From an uncultured SAR116 cluster alpha proteobacterium (lineage in GTDB: Bacteria; Pseudomonadota; Alphaproteobacteria; Puniceispirillales; Marisalimonadaceae), in assembly GCA_902622875.1 (NCBI GenBank), contig CACNRW010000002.1:62001-126000 (forward strand): 64,000 nucleotides of DNA. The letters run 5' to 3'. The notes under the pieces are model-generated. The model did no database searches. It saw only the letters and a program-made list of their open reading frames with translations, and was not told the DNA's origin. Shown here in pieces: positions 43,526 through 54,167 of the stretch (its first letter is position 1; every line of letters begins with the position of its first letter). A program made the translations under genes and the position numbers.

Positions 43526-44944
43526 TTACAGAAATGATTTTTTTGAGCCATATTCACCACCTTGTTCTATTACATCTTTTTTTGATCTAATATTATCTGA
43601 ATGTCCTCCAATTGATTTATATTGATCTTTATCAATTGTAAATTCCAACGGAGCAACAATGGCGGGGGTAGGTACATATCCAAATGAATTGTCGGGCATA
43701 TCAAAAACATCAACCATAAAAGTAATTCCTCCACCAGGCCAAATATATGGTTTTGCTCCCCCACAAGTTATATTCGTTTTTTTATTTTTGACTGATTTTG
43801 TAAGTTTAATGGGGTTTTTTGTTACTCCTGATCGCAATGAACCACCAGCTCCACCAACAAACATCACAGTACAGAGAGCAGGCTCACAATTTTCTTCAAT
43901 CAACTTAACACTAGGTTTTAGATTTTTAGGAATTATTTTTTTCTGTGGCTTTAAATTTTTATCTAACTGATAGTAAGCAAAATGTTCACCAGTTGTTGAA
44001 ACCATTAAAATTGTAAGACCAGGAAAAGCACCTTTTTTTTCATTCCAGTCTCCTAATATTGTTAATGGATCATCTATGTCGGTTCCACCCCAACCAGTCC
44101 CTGGATTTGCAACTTGAAAATATCTTCCGGGTGTGGATCGTCTTCCTTTAATTGAAATTCCAGTACTTTTCCAGTTTAAAACTTTGCCAGCTTGATGCTC
44201 AGATACAACACCAGTAATATGGTCATCTACAACAACAACTTCGTCCACAAGGTCTTGCCATTGTGAAGCAAACATTCCAATAGTAGCTGATCCGCATCCA
44301 ACTCTCATTTTATCTTCTTTCACACCTTCAATTATTGGCGATTTTCCTGCTTGAACAATTATACTAAGACCTTCATCAATAGACAATTCGACAGCCTCTT
44401 TGTTACACAGTTGCATTAGAGCATTGCAAGTAAGACGGCCTTCTAATTTTGATCCACCAGTTAAATGGTCAACTCCACCCAGAGATAACATTTGTGATCC
44501 ATATTCACTTGTCATAACGTGACCTATTGCTTCACCTTTATACCTAACTATTGACCTTTCAGACCCCAGATGTCTATCAGTGTCAATTTTAACCTTTACT
44601 CCACAATATGAAAAAATAGCCTCAGTAACGACAGTTACAAAATCAGTACCTTCTACTTTGCTACTAAAAATAAAGGGGGCAGGTTTATAATCAGGATAGG
44701 TGGTACCTGATCCTATTGCTGTAATGAAAGTATCATCTTCATGGGTTGTTTCTCCATTCCAATCTGCTCTCAAAAAAGGTTTAACTTTTTCTCCTTTTTC
44801 GATTTTATTATTTAAAATTATTAGGGGATCCAGCCTTATAATTTTACCGTCTTGGTTTGCATATCTATCGCAGGCACCTGACTTGCCATCTGCAATAAAG
44901 CATAATATTGGACATGCATCACACCTAATTTTTTCAGGTTTCAA
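43526..44944 (-). CDS. 6-hydroxynicotinate reductase-like iron-sulfur protein
   Basis: The 472-residue protein begins with a Cys motif C8-x2-C11-x3-C15-x9-C25 (IRCDACPILCFIADGKSGAC) that should bind an iron-sulfur cluster, followed by DRYANQDGKIIRLDPL. This start and length match proteins annotated as 6-hydroxynicotinate reductase (Hnr), the enzyme that reduces 6-hydroxynicotinate to 1,4,5,6-tetrahydro-6-oxonicotinate in Eubacterium barkeri. TTG 44944 is the start, with GGAGG 6 nt upstream inside the end of the Mo-hydroxylase gene (11 nt overlap). The coupling to a molybdenum hydroxylase supports ring hydroxylation then reductive dearomatisation. The exact substrate is not known. Confidence 0.82.
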   Translation of the reverse strand: MKPEKIRCDACPILCFIADGKSGACDRYANQDGKIIRLDPLIILNNKIEKGEKVKPFLRADWNGETTHEDDTFITAIGSGTTYPDYKPAPFIFSSKVEGTDFVTVVTEAIFSYCGVKVKIDTDRHLGSERSIVRYKGEAIGHVMTSEYGSQMLSLGGVDHLTGGSKLEGRLTCNALMQLCNKEAVELSIDEGLSIIVQAGKSPIIEGVKEDKMRVGCGSATIGMFASQWQDLVDEVVVVDDHITGVVSEHQAGKVLNWKSTGISIKGRRSTPGRYFQVANPGTGWGGTDIDDPLTILGDWNEKKGAFPGLTILMVSTTGEHFAYYQLDKNLKPQKKIIPKNLKPSVKLIEENCEPALCTVMFVGGAGGSLRSGVTKNPIKLTKSVKNKKTNITCGGAKPYIWPGGGITFMVDVFDMPDNSFGYVPTPAIVAPLEFTIDKDQYKSIGGHSDNIRSKKDVIEQGGEYGSKKSFL

Positions 44945-47672
44945 TTTCAGCCTCCGAAATAGCCTCTAGTACTCTATGTGGAAGTGCTGGGAGTTTTTTT
45001 ATTATTGCACCAGTGCAATTTCTAAGGGCATTTAGAATTGCTGGAGTAGTAGGTATTAAAACATGCTCCCCCAATCCTTTAGCGCCCATAGGACCCTCGG
45101 GATCAGTTTTTTCTATAAAAATACTTTCAATTTCAGGCATGTCACCAATAGTAGGTATTAGATAATCGTGTAGATTTTCTGTTCTATCTGGAATATATTC
45201 TTCCATTAGAGCTAAACCTAAACCTTGGGCAACGCCTCCTTCGATTTGTCCTTCTGCTAAGAGTGGATTAACTACTTTACCTAAATCGTGAACAGCTGTA
45301 ATTTTTTCTATCTTTATAGTTCCAAGCTCCTTATTAACCTCAATCTCGGCCATTTGGACGCCATATCCATATACAGCATAAGGTTTACCTTGTCCGTTAT
45401 CGTCTAATGGGATAGTGGGAGGGTTATATGTTTCAATTGCAGACAAAACATAACCGTCTTTGTTTTTATCCATTTCATTAAGATTGATAACTTGTTTTTT
45501 ATCTTTATGTTTAACGACAACAGATTTATCTTTAAATTCAATTACAGCATCCAAACCCATATTACTTAATCTTAAAATTTGTTTTCTTAAGCTTATTCCT
45601 GCTAATTCAGCTGCTTTTCCTGAAATATATGTTTGTCTAGAAGCAGATGTTTTTCCACAATCTGGAGTTAAATGTGTGTCAGGTCCTATTAAGTTAAATA
45701 CGTTAATTGGAACACCTAATGCATCTGCGCAAATTTGAGTTATTACAGTATTTGAACCTTGACCAATATCAGTAGCACCTTGGTGCAGAAAAAGCCGACC
45801 AATATTATCTATCCCAATCTTAATAGTTGAAGGATTTGGTAAGGCTGTATTGCCGCAACCATACCAACAAGATCCTAATCCAATACCTTTTTTTATAACA
45901 TCAGAAGATTTATTAAAATTTTTAGTTTTATTGAGACCCACTTTCCACTTATCTGAAAGAGCGTCTAAGCATTCTAATATACCAACTCCATGAAGTTGTT
46001 GACCGCACACAGTTTTTTGACCATCTTGAAGGGCATTAATTTTTCTAAATTCTAACTGATCAATATTACAAATGTCAGCTAATTGGTCGTAAAGAGTTTC
46101 TTGAAGAGCTGCTGCTTGAGGAACACCAAAACCTCTGAATGCTCCTGATATTGGGCCATTACTGTATAATGCGTTACCTAAAGCTTTATAATTTGGTGTA
46201 TAATACGGTCCACTTGCATGTATAGGAACTCTTGTGGCAACTGTAGGACCCCAACTTGCATAAGCCCCCGTATTGAAATTTCCATCAAAAATCATTCCTA
46301 CAATTTTACCATTTTTATTTGCTGAAATTAGTGCATTCATGTCAGCTGGATGTCTTTTAGTCGTTGACATCATGGATTCATTCCTGGTGTAAGCAATTCT
46401 ACATGGCTTATTAGTTTTTAAAGTTACCAATCCTAATAATGGTTGAATTGAAACATCTAATTTTGAACCAAAACCACCACCAGCTGTTGCAGGTATTATT
46501 CTTACTTTTTCTTTTTCTAAACCAAGAATATTAGCGGTATCGTCTCTGTCCATAATTGGAGCTTGAGTACAAGCTTGAATTACTAGTATACTCCCATCCA
46601 TCCAGCTAGCTCCAGCTTCAGGTTCAATGTATGCGTGTTCAACATAAGAAGTTTGTAAAGAGCCTGAAACTTGAAAACCAGAATTTTCTAATACAAGATT
46701 TGGTTCTCCTGAGATAACTTTGCCAACAGTTAGTACATTGTCATCTCTTTCAGAATGAATGTTTGCTATATTTTTTTCTTTCGCAGAAGAAATTGTAAGA
46801 CTCTCCTGTACAGGTTTCCAGTAAACAGGAAAAGAACTTATATCTAATTGACTGATAGAGTTATAATCCCCCGCAACTATAGCTATTGCTTCTCCTTTAA
46901 ATTTTGCCTCTGAAATTGCCAAAGCCGGTTGATCAGCAAAGTTTGGGATTACTCCAAATTTGTTTTCTCCAGGAATATCTTTTGATGTAAGTATAATTTC
47001 CAGGCCATGAATTTGTTTTTTCCATTTATTTAAATCACCAAACTTAAATTTTGCTCTATGGTAAGGTGATCTAATAATCTTAATTAACAGCGAGTCTTTT
47101 GGCCAATAATCAGCTCCAAAAATTTCTGTGCCTAACACTTTTTTAAGACCATCTATTCTAGGAATTCTCTTACCGACAGCTTTTTCATAAAAATCTTTTT
47201 TATCTTCATTGGGATTAACGTCCATAACGGCATTAATAATTTTTTGATAACCAGTACATCTGCATAAAACTCCTGATAATGCTTCTTCTACTTCAGTTTT
47301 ACTTGGCTTAGAGTTTTTTTGAAGAAGGGCGGTTGCAGAAATTAGTAGACCGGGGGTACAAATTCCACATTGAGCAGCTCCGTGTTTTAAAAAAGATTTT
47401 TGTAAATTACTTACACCACAATTACTTAATCCCTCTATTGTTTGTATATCTGTATTTTGTGCTTTTGCAGCTGTCATAAGGCAGGAACAAATAGGTTCTT
47501 TATTTACAAGAATTGTACAAGAGCCACAATCACCAGCATTACAGCCAACTTTTGTCCCTATCAAGCCTAAATCTTCTCTTAAAACCTTACTTATTCTATC
47601 TGAAGGGTTTACATTCAAAACTTGTTTTTTACCGTTTAGAATAAAATCTAATTTGACTTTTATCGCACTCAT
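44934..47672 (-). CDS. Fused 2Fe-2S / molybdopterin subunit of a xanthine dehydrogenase-family hydroxylase, module C
   Basis: The 912-residue protein fuses the 2Fe-2S domain (residues 1-160: GCNAGDCGSCTILVN, CGICTPGL, CRCTGYQK) to the Mo-binding domain (from about 175, EKAVGKRIPRIDGLKKVLG). The Mo part has GGGFGSKLDVS, the loop GAFRGFGVPQ and GAKGLGEHV with the catalytic Glu. The AFRGFG loop places it with purine/N-heteroaromatic hydroxylases and not CO dehydrogenases. It should hydroxylate a carbon next to ring nitrogen using water. The FAD subunit gene ends 1 nt upstream and the Hnr-like gene overlaps its end. Confidence 0.93.
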   Translation of the reverse strand: MSAIKVKLDFILNGKKQVLNVNPSDRISKVLREDLGLIGTKVGCNAGDCGSCTILVNKEPICSCLMTAAKAQNTDIQTIEGLSNCGVSNLQKSFLKHGAAQCGICTPGLLISATALLQKNSKPSKTEVEEALSGVLCRCTGYQKIINAVMDVNPNEDKKDFYEKAVGKRIPRIDGLKKVLGTEIFGADYWPKDSLLIKIIRSPYHRAKFKFGDLNKWKKQIHGLEIILTSKDIPGENKFGVIPNFADQPALAISEAKFKGEAIAIVAGDYNSISQLDISSFPVYWKPVQESLTISSAKEKNIANIHSERDDNVLTVGKVISGEPNLVLENSGFQVSGSLQTSYVEHAYIEPEAGASWMDGSILVIQACTQAPIMDRDDTANILGLEKEKVRIIPATAGGGFGSKLDVSIQPLLGLVTLKTNKPCRIAYTRNESMMSTTKRHPADMNALISANKNGKIVGMIFDGNFNTGAYASWGPTVATRVPIHASGPYYTPNYKALGNALYSNGPISGAFRGFGVPQAAALQETLYDQLADICNIDQLEFRKINALQDGQKTVCGQQLHGVGILECLDALSDKWKVGLNKTKNFNKSSDVIKKGIGLGSCWYGCGNTALPNPSTIKIGIDNIGRLFLHQGATDIGQGSNTVITQICADALGVPINVFNLIGPDTHLTPDCGKTSASRQTYISGKAAELAGISLRKQILRLSNMGLDAVIEFKDKSVVVKHKDKKQVINLNEMDKNKDGYVLSAIETYNPPTIPLDDNGQGKPYAVYGYGVQMAEIEVNKELGTIKIEKITAVHDLGKVVNPLLAEGQIEGGVAQGLGLALMEEYIPDRTENLHDYLIPTIGDMPEIESIFIEKTDPEGPMGAKGLGEHVLIPTTPAILNALRNCTGAIIKKLPALPHRVLEAISEAEIET

Positions 47673-47673
47673 A

Positions 47674-48525
47674 CTAATCTTCGAGGTTAAATTTACTAAG
47701 AGTTTTAATTATTGCATTTTTTACAAGCACTTTTGATACTTTTAGCCTGTAAGAATTAGTTCCTCTAATATCATTAATAGGGGATAGGTATTCTTCATAA
47801 TTAAAATTTAAAATAAGTGTAGATAATTCATCTTTTATGCTTTTACCTATCAACATATTTTCTAATGACTTTATTCTTTTTGCAACAGCGCTACAAGAAC
47901 CAACAGAAATGGCAATATCAGATATGATATCTTTCTCTAGATTTAATTTGCAAGCAATCATAGCAATTGAAATTACTAAATATTTACGTGCACCTAACTT
48001 CAAAAAAGAGGAGTATCCTATTTCAGCTTCTTTAGGTATTAGTATAGCTGATAATATTTCATTATTCTTTAATTCTGTCTTTCTAGATCCTTTTATAAAA
48101 TCTTCTAACTTTAACACTCGTTTGCCATTGACAGATAATAATTCAATTGATGCATCCAGAGATAAAAGGCAAGGAACACCGTCAGCTGCGGGAGAAGCAT
48201 TGCATAAATTTCCTCCAATAGTTCCTAAGTTTTGAATTTGTCGTGAACCTATTTCAAGACTGCATTCTTTAAGCATATCATAGCATTTGGGCAAATTATT
48301 GTTTTCTACAATGTCTGTCCAGGTAACTCCAGATCCTATTCTTCTGAACCCATTTTCAAAATCTACATTTTTAAGGGATTTTATACCTGAAATATCTAAA
48401 ATATTATCACCAAGATTATCTTGTTGGGTTGAAGGAAGTAGGTCAGTACATCCAGCAGCTATGGTTAGTTTCTCTCTTGACAAACTATCGAGGGCCTCAT
48501 TTATTTTATCTGGTCTATAATACAA
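47674..48525 (-). CDS. FAD-binding subunit of molybdenum hydroxylase, module C
   Basis: The 283-residue subunit has IAAGCTDLLPSTQQDNLGD (the xanthine-dehydrogenase form of the FAD motif, in place of AGGQS) and LGTIGGNLCNASPAADGVP, followed by SFLKLGARKYLVISIAM. It differs clearly from the FAD subunits of modules A and B and fits the purine/N-heterocycle branch. TTG 48525 is the start; it has no clear Shine-Dalgarno sequence. It is the first gene of the leftward operon and is separated from the divergent hyuA-like gene by 140 bases. Confidence 0.92.
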   Translation of the reverse strand: MYYRPDKINEALDSLSREKLTIAAGCTDLLPSTQQDNLGDNILDISGIKSLKNVDFENGFRRIGSGVTWTDIVENNNLPKCYDMLKECSLEIGSRQIQNLGTIGGNLCNASPAADGVPCLLSLDASIELLSVNGKRVLKLEDFIKGSRKTELKNNEILSAILIPKEAEIGYSSFLKLGARKYLVISIAMIACKLNLEKDIISDIAISVGSCSAVAKRIKSLENMLIGKSIKDELSTLILNFNYEEYLSPINDIRGTNSYRLKVSKVLVKNAIIKTLSKFNLED

Positions 48526-48665
48526 TTGTCAGCTACTAAATAAATTTTAAACTTAATTAAATTTTCTACAAACGTTGATGAAAAACATAATATATGATCT
48601 AACATTTTTTTGGAAAAAATTTAAAGTAAAAATTAATCTTATCTATTATGCATTGGCAATGACAT

Positions 48666-50738
48666 ATGAAACAAGACAATCAAATTTCAACAAATTTTAA
48701 TGTTTTAGGTATAGATGTAGGAGGAACATTCACAGACCTCATTTATGTTGATAAGGAAAATAATATTATAGAGTTTACTAAAGTTCCAACTTCCCCAAAA
48801 AATCAAGCGTTTGGTGTCATGGATGCTATTAGAAAAGCAGATTTAAAATTAGATCAAGTAAAATTAATTGTCCATGGAACAACCACTACAACAAATGCAT
48901 TATTAGAGAGAAAGTTATCAAAAACTGGCCTTATAACTACAAAAGGTTTCAAAGATGTCATTGAACTAGGCAGAAGAACTAGGCCAAATTCCTATGGAAT
49001 GCATGGAAAGTTTGTCCCAATTATATCTAGAGATTTACGTTTTGAAGTAAGTGAAAGAGTTGATGCAAAAGGTAATGTAATTACGCCTCTTAATGAAATA
49101 GAAGTTAAAAAAAATGCTGAAAAACTTCTTGAATTAGGATGTGAGTCAATTGTCATACATTTTCTACATTCTTACGCAAACAATAATCACGAATTGAGAG
49201 CTTTTGAAATAATATCAGAATCTTGGCCAAATAATTATATCACAATGGGCCACTCATTATTATCCGAAAATAGAGAGTACGAGCGAGGGGTCACTGCTGC
49301 TATTAACGCAAGTGTACAGCCAATTCTTGAAAAATATCTTAGAAAGTTAGAAAATGAACTTTCGATATCTAATTATAAAAATGAATTGCTCGTAATGAAT
49401 GGGAATGGAGGAACTATTTCCTCAAAAATGGTTGTCAATGAAGCAGCTAAAACTGTTATGTCTGGACCTGCTTCTGGTGTAATTGCTGCAGCTCATACTG
49501 GGCAGTCAACAGGAATTAATAATATTATAACCTATGACATGGGAGGGACTTCCACAGATGTTGCATTGATTATTGGTAACCAACCATCTGTTTCAAGTGA
49601 TCTTGAAGTGGAATACGGTATGCCTGTCCATGTGCCTATGGTAGATGTTAGAACCGTTGGTGCTGGAGGTGGTTCTATAGCTAAATTGAATTTAGCAGGC
49701 TTGTTAGAAGTTGGGCCTGAAAGTGCAGGTTCTTTCCCAGGTCCAATTTGTTATGGAAATGGAGGAACTATCCCTACTATTTCAGATGCTAATCTCCTTT
49801 TAGGTAGATTAAATATATCAAAAATTATTTCTGATAAAAATAAAGTTTCTATAGTTGATATTAAAAAGATATTTCTTAAAAAACTAAGTAAGAGTTTGCA
49901 TTTGGATGAAATTAAAACTGCTGAAGCTGTAATTAAAATTGCAAATACAAAAATGGCAGGGGCCATTCGCATGGTTTCAATATCACTAGGTGTTGATCCT
50001 CGAGATTTTACTTTATTTGCATTTGGAGGAGCAGGGCCGCTTCATGCTAGTGCTCTAGCAAAAGAATTAGGAATTCCAAAGGTATTGGTTCCAGCACGTC
50101 CAGGAATAACCAATGCATTAGGTTGTGTTGTTGCAGACTTAAGACAAGATTTTACAAACACTTTAAATACGCCCATAGATAAAGTGAACATTCTTGATTT
50201 ACATTCCCTTTTTGAGGAACAAGAGAAAAAAGGAGTTGAATTAATAAAAAAACAAGGACTTAAGCTCACTAGGATTAGCTCAAATTTTAGCTTAGATATG
50301 CAATTTATTGGTCAAACTCATATTTTAAGAATTTATTTACCTAATTCTTACCCAGACTTAGATTATTTACAAAAAAGTTTCGAAAAATCGTATCTAAATA
50401 GGTTCAAAGTAAAATTATCAGAAATTAAGGCCAATATAGTAAACGTAAACACTACAATTCAAGGACATAAAGCCCCTTTTGATATTTCTTTGTTAAACAA
50501 TAAGTTAGATAAACGTTTGGATTTAGATGATGCATTATTAGAATATAGAAATGTCTATTTTAAAGATAAATTTTTGAATACTCCAATCTATTCTCGCGAT
50601 AGAATGCCATTTGAATTTCAAATGAAAGGACCTGCTATAATTGAACAAATGGATACAACCACACTCATAGAACCCGACGATAAATTATATGGAGATTATT
50701 TAGGGAATATGTTTATTGAAGTTGGAGATTTTTCATGA
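48666..50738 (+). CDS. Hydantoinase/oxoprolinase subunit A (HyuA family)
   Basis: The 690-residue protein carries two actin-like ATPase motifs: GIDVGGTFTDLIYVD near the N-terminus and YDMGGTSTDVALIIG near residue 290, with VHGTTTTTNALLERK between them and FGGAGPLHASALA later. This is the HyuA/5-oxoprolinase A family, which opens lactam or hydantoin rings with ATP. It overlaps the HyuB-like gene by 4 nt. It is divergent from the module C operon, 140 nt away, and could hydrolyse the lactam formed by the Hnr-like reductase. Acetone-carboxylase-type chemistry is less likely because no third subunit is present. Confidence 0.93.
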   Translation: MKQDNQISTNFNVLGIDVGGTFTDLIYVDKENNIIEFTKVPTSPKNQAFGVMDAIRKADLKLDQVKLIVHGTTTTTNALLERKLSKTGLITTKGFKDVIELGRRTRPNSYGMHGKFVPIISRDLRFEVSERVDAKGNVITPLNEIEVKKNAEKLLELGCESIVIHFLHSYANNNHELRAFEIISESWPNNYITMGHSLLSENREYERGVTAAINASVQPILEKYLRKLENELSISNYKNELLVMNGNGGTISSKMVVNEAAKTVMSGPASGVIAAAHTGQSTGINNIITYDMGGTSTDVALIIGNQPSVSSDLEVEYGMPVHVPMVDVRTVGAGGGSIAKLNLAGLLEVGPESAGSFPGPICYGNGGTIPTISDANLLLGRLNISKIISDKNKVSIVDIKKIFLKKLSKSLHLDEIKTAEAVIKIANTKMAGAIRMVSISLGVDPRDFTLFAFGGAGPLHASALAKELGIPKVLVPARPGITNALGCVVADLRQDFTNTLNTPIDKVNILDLHSLFEEQEKKGVELIKKQGLKLTRISSNFSLDMQFIGQTHILRIYLPNSYPDLDYLQKSFEKSYLNRFKVKLSEIKANIVNVNTTIQGHKAPFDISLLNNKLDKRLDLDDALLEYRNVYFKDKFLNTPIYSRDRMPFEFQMKGPAIIEQMDTTTLIEPDDKLYGDYLGNMFIEVGDFS

Positions 50739-52477
50739 CTATCGATAAAATAACATTGTCAGTAATTCAAGCTGGTTTACAGCAAGTATGTGATGAAATG
50801 GATTTAAGTTTTTCTCGTGCTGCTTTTTCTCCAGTTATTTCAGAGGCAAATGACAGATCGGATGGTATCTATGCAGCTGATAACGGTGATTTAATTGCTC
50901 AGGGTATAGGTGGATTACCTGTCTTTGTTGGTACAATGGAGTACTCTACTAGAGAATTAATAAGATTAATTAATGAAGGAAAAGTTGATCGACCTAATGA
51001 AAAAGATATTTACATAGTCAACGATCCATATATTGGTGGCACTCACTTAATGGATGTTAGGTTTGTCAAACCTTATTTTAGAAAAGGTAAAATTTTTTGT
51101 TGGCTATCTAATACTGGTCATTGGCCTGATATTGGTGGGAGTGTTCCAGGAGGTTTTTCAGCCTCTGCTACAGCAGTTGAACAAGAAGGCTTAAGATTGC
51201 CGCCAGTAAAACTTTTTAAAAAAGGTAGATTAGATAATGAGATTTACTCAATAATTTGTTCTAACATAAGAGTTGCTGATCAAAGAATTGGGGATGTAAA
51301 GGCCCAAGAAGCGGCTCTTTTAGTTGGAGAAGAACGGTTAAATTTTTTGTTAGATAAGTATGGTGATGAGGTTGTTCAAAATAGCATATCATTTTTAAGA
51401 CAAACAGCTTGTAATCAAATGAAATCCTTTATACAAGAAATTCCAAATGGTGTTTACAAATCCTCTGCTTGGGTTGATTCTGATGGAGTGATAAACGAGC
51501 CTCTAGAAATTAAATTAGTAATCACCAAAAAAGATGAAGAGTTAGAGTTTGATTTTTCTGGTTCATCTAAACCTTGTAAGGGGCCAATGAACTCAGTTTT
51601 AGCCACTACTTTGAGTTCTGTCTATTTAGCTATTAGACATATTTTTCCTGAAGTACCCATAAACGGTGGTGCTTTTATTCCTCTCAAAGTTAAAAGGCCA
51701 TTAAATACATTTTTAGATGCTCATTATCCAAGACCTGTTTCAGGTTGCGCGGCTGAGGTGTCACAAAGGATTGCTGAAGCAATTTTTATTGCATTAGTTG
51801 AGGTTCTTCCTTCAAGAGTTACCGCTGCACCAGCGGGCACTAGTGGGAATTTTGCTTTGGGTGGTTTTAATGAGGAATCGAATAGTGATTTTGTAATGTA
51901 TCAATTGTCGGGTGGAGGTTATGGTGGTAATGCAGATCATGATGGCTTAGCCAATGGATGCTCAACAATAGGCATATCTAAAGCACCTCCTGTAGAGATA
52001 ATGGAACAGAAGTTTCCAGTATTATATCACCATTATGCACTTCATGAGGGTTCAGGAGGAGCAGGGAAGCAAAGAGGTGGCTTTGGTTTAGATTACAAGT
52101 TAGAGATTTTATGTAAAAATGCTCAAGCAAGTTTTGTCATGGATCACGGCAGATACGGTCCACAAGGAGTTATGGGTGGGATGGATGGTCAAGTCAATGT
52201 TGTAAATGTTGATCAGTCTAACAAAGTTTATACACCTATCCATTTATCCAAAGAGCAAGATATTCAACTTACCAAAGGTGATACAGTTCACGTAAAGACA
52301 CCAGGAGGTGGAGGTTATGGTTCTCCATATGACAGAGACGAATTATTGGTACTGCAAGATGTAAAGGAAAAAAAATACTCTATAAAAGAAGCAATTGAAC
52401 TTTTTGGTGTAAGTATTAAAGAAAATGATTTGAAAATTAATCAAAAAGAAACAAAACTTTTGCGTCAAAAAAAATGA
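50735..52477 (+). CDS. Hydantoinase/oxoprolinase subunit B (HyuB family)
   Basis: The 580-residue protein has VIQAGLQQVCDEMDLSFSRAA, YIVNDPYIGGTHLMDVRFVKP, LSNTGHWPDIGGSVPGG and GGAGKQRGGFGL, all standard for HyuB. Together with HyuA it forms an ATP-dependent cyclic amide hydrolase in the cytosol. GGAG lies 7 nt before the ATG, within the end of hyuA. A DmdB-like ligase follows after 45 nt, so an acid released by ring opening could be activated directly. Confidence 0.93.
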   Translation: MTIDKITLSVIQAGLQQVCDEMDLSFSRAAFSPVISEANDRSDGIYAADNGDLIAQGIGGLPVFVGTMEYSTRELIRLINEGKVDRPNEKDIYIVNDPYIGGTHLMDVRFVKPYFRKGKIFCWLSNTGHWPDIGGSVPGGFSASATAVEQEGLRLPPVKLFKKGRLDNEIYSIICSNIRVADQRIGDVKAQEAALLVGEERLNFLLDKYGDEVVQNSISFLRQTACNQMKSFIQEIPNGVYKSSAWVDSDGVINEPLEIKLVITKKDEELEFDFSGSSKPCKGPMNSVLATTLSSVYLAIRHIFPEVPINGGAFIPLKVKRPLNTFLDAHYPRPVSGCAAEVSQRIAEAIFIALVEVLPSRVTAAPAGTSGNFALGGFNEESNSDFVMYQLSGGGYGGNADHDGLANGCSTIGISKAPPVEIMEQKFPVLYHHYALHEGSGGAGKQRGGFGLDYKLEILCKNAQASFVMDHGRYGPQGVMGGMDGQVNVVNVDQSNKVYTPIHLSKEQDIQLTKGDTVHVKTPGGGGYGSPYDRDELLVLQDVKEKKYSIKEAIELFGVSIKENDLKINQKETKLLRQKK

Positions 52478-52522
52478 ATCTGTATATAGCATATATTAGA
52501 ATTAAACTTTGGAGAGAATGAT

Positions 52523-54157
52523 ATGTTAGGTTTAATGCAAGACCATCCATTATTAATTTCAAGTATTTTTGAACATGCTGTAAGTAATTATGGAAAACAA
52601 GAAATTGTATCAAATACAGTTGAAGGTGGCATCCATAGATACGATTATTCAAGCTGGGGTAGGAGAACAAAGAAATTAGCTAATGCTCTTAAATCACTGA
52701 ATTTAGAGCAAGGTGATAAAGTTGGAACTTTAGCTTGGAATGGTTATAGACACTTAGAAATATACTATGCGACATCGTCTAGCGGCCTAATCTGTCATAC
52801 CCTCAACCCTAGGCTGCACCCTGACCAGATATCTTATATTGTTAATCACGCAGAAGACAAAGTCTTATGTGTTGATTTGAATATTTTACCATTAATAGAA
52901 AAGGCATCAGAAAATTTTAAATCAGTTGAAGCTTTGATAATTTTGACTGATGAAAAGAATATGGTTAAACCTGATATCAAAGATGGGATTAAGGTCATAT
53001 GTTATGAGGATTTTATAAAAGATCAGTCTGATGAATTTATTTGGCCACAATTAGATGAGAAAACAGCTTCATCCTTATGTTACACCTCTGGAACAACCGG
53101 CAATCCAAAAGGAGTGCTTTATTCACATAGATCAACAGTGTTGCATGCATATGGAATGAACTTAAAAGATGTGGTTCCTTATGGAGCGAAAGACGTAGTA
53201 CTTCCTGTAGTTCCAATGTTTCATGTTAATGCTTGGGGAACACCTTACGCCGCTCCAATGTGTGGAACCAAGATAGTTTTTCCTGGTGCTAAATTAGATG
53301 GCAAAAGCTTAACAGATCTTATGAATGCTGAAAATGTAACTATTTCTTTAGGAGTTCCTACAATTTGGCTTTTATTATTAAATTATTTAAGGGAATCTGG
53401 GAAAAAAATAGATACGGTAAAAAGACTTGTTATTGGCGGATCTTCATGTCCTAGAACTTTATTTGAGGGTTTCGAAGATGAATTTGGGGCAGAAGTAATA
53501 CATGCATGGGGTATGACCGAAATGAGCCCGTTAGGAACTGTTAATATGCCTGCATTAGCTGAGGAACCAAAAAATAGAACTGAATATTATGATCAAAAAA
53601 TTGCACAAGGTAGGACAATTTTTGGTCATCAAATGAAATTAGTTGATGATGAAGGTAATGATTTACCTGAAGACGGAGAAACTCAGGGCAGATTACTTTC
53701 AAAAGGTTTTTGGGTTCTTAAAGAATATTATAAAGATACTTCGGAAAAGGATAGGTTTCTTGAGGGAGGATGGTTTGATACTGGGGATGTTGCTAAGATA
53801 GATGCAGATGGTTTTATGACAATAACAGATAGAACGAAGGACATAATCAAATCTGGTGGGGAATGGATAAGTTCTATAGATTTAGAAAATATTTGTGTTG
53901 GTCATCCTGAAGTAGCAAATGCTGCAGTTATTTCTGTTCCTCACGAAAAATGGGAGGAAAGACCAATAGTTATTGTTCAACCTATGCCGGACAAATCACC
54001 TTCAAAGGATGAGATTCTAAATATGTATGAAGGTAAGATAGCAAAATGGATGATACCAGATGATGTAATTTTTACAGATAATATTCCTTTAGGAGCCACT
54101 GGCAAAATATTAAAAAACAAACTCAGAGAACAATTTGGTGGTCATAATATAAGTTAA
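52523..54157 (+). CDS. Acyl-CoA ligase, DmdB / fatty-acyl type
   Basis: The 544-residue ligase starts [19 protein letters not shown] and has [21 protein letters not shown], the form found in 3-methylthiopropionyl-CoA ligase (DmdB) and close long-chain or medium-chain ligases. Core motifs: [62 protein letters not shown] and a catalytic Lys in [17 protein letters not shown] precedes the ATG. It could activate methylthiopropionate, a fatty acid or the ring-opened acid from the HyuAB step; no dmdA, dmdC or dmdD is recognisable here, so a DMSP role is only one option. Confidence 0.91.
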   Translation: MLGLMQDHPLLISSIFEHAVSNYGKQEIVSNTVEGGIHRYDYSSWGRRTKKLANALKSLNLEQGDKVGTLAWNGYRHLEIYYATSSSGLICHTLNPRLHPDQISYIVNHAEDKVLCVDLNILPLIEKASENFKSVEALIILTDEKNMVKPDIKDGIKVICYEDFIKDQSDEFIWPQLDEKTASSLCYTSGTTGNPKGVLYSHRSTVLHAYGMNLKDVVPYGAKDVVLPVVPMFHVNAWGTPYAAPMCGTKIVFPGAKLDGKSLTDLMNAENVTISLGVPTIWLLLLNYLRESGKKIDTVKRLVIGGSSCPRTLFEGFEDEFGAEVIHAWGMTEMSPLGTVNMPALAEEPKNRTEYYDQKIAQGRTIFGHQMKLVDDEGNDLPEDGETQGRLLSKGFWVLKEYYKDTSEKDRFLEGGWFDTGDVAKIDADGFMTITDRTKDIIKSGGEWISSIDLENICVGHPEVANAAVISVPHEKWEERPIVIVQPMPDKSPSKDEILNMYEGKIAKWMIPDDVIFTDNIPLGATGKILKNKLREQFGGHNIS

Positions 54158-54167
54158 AATATTTAAT

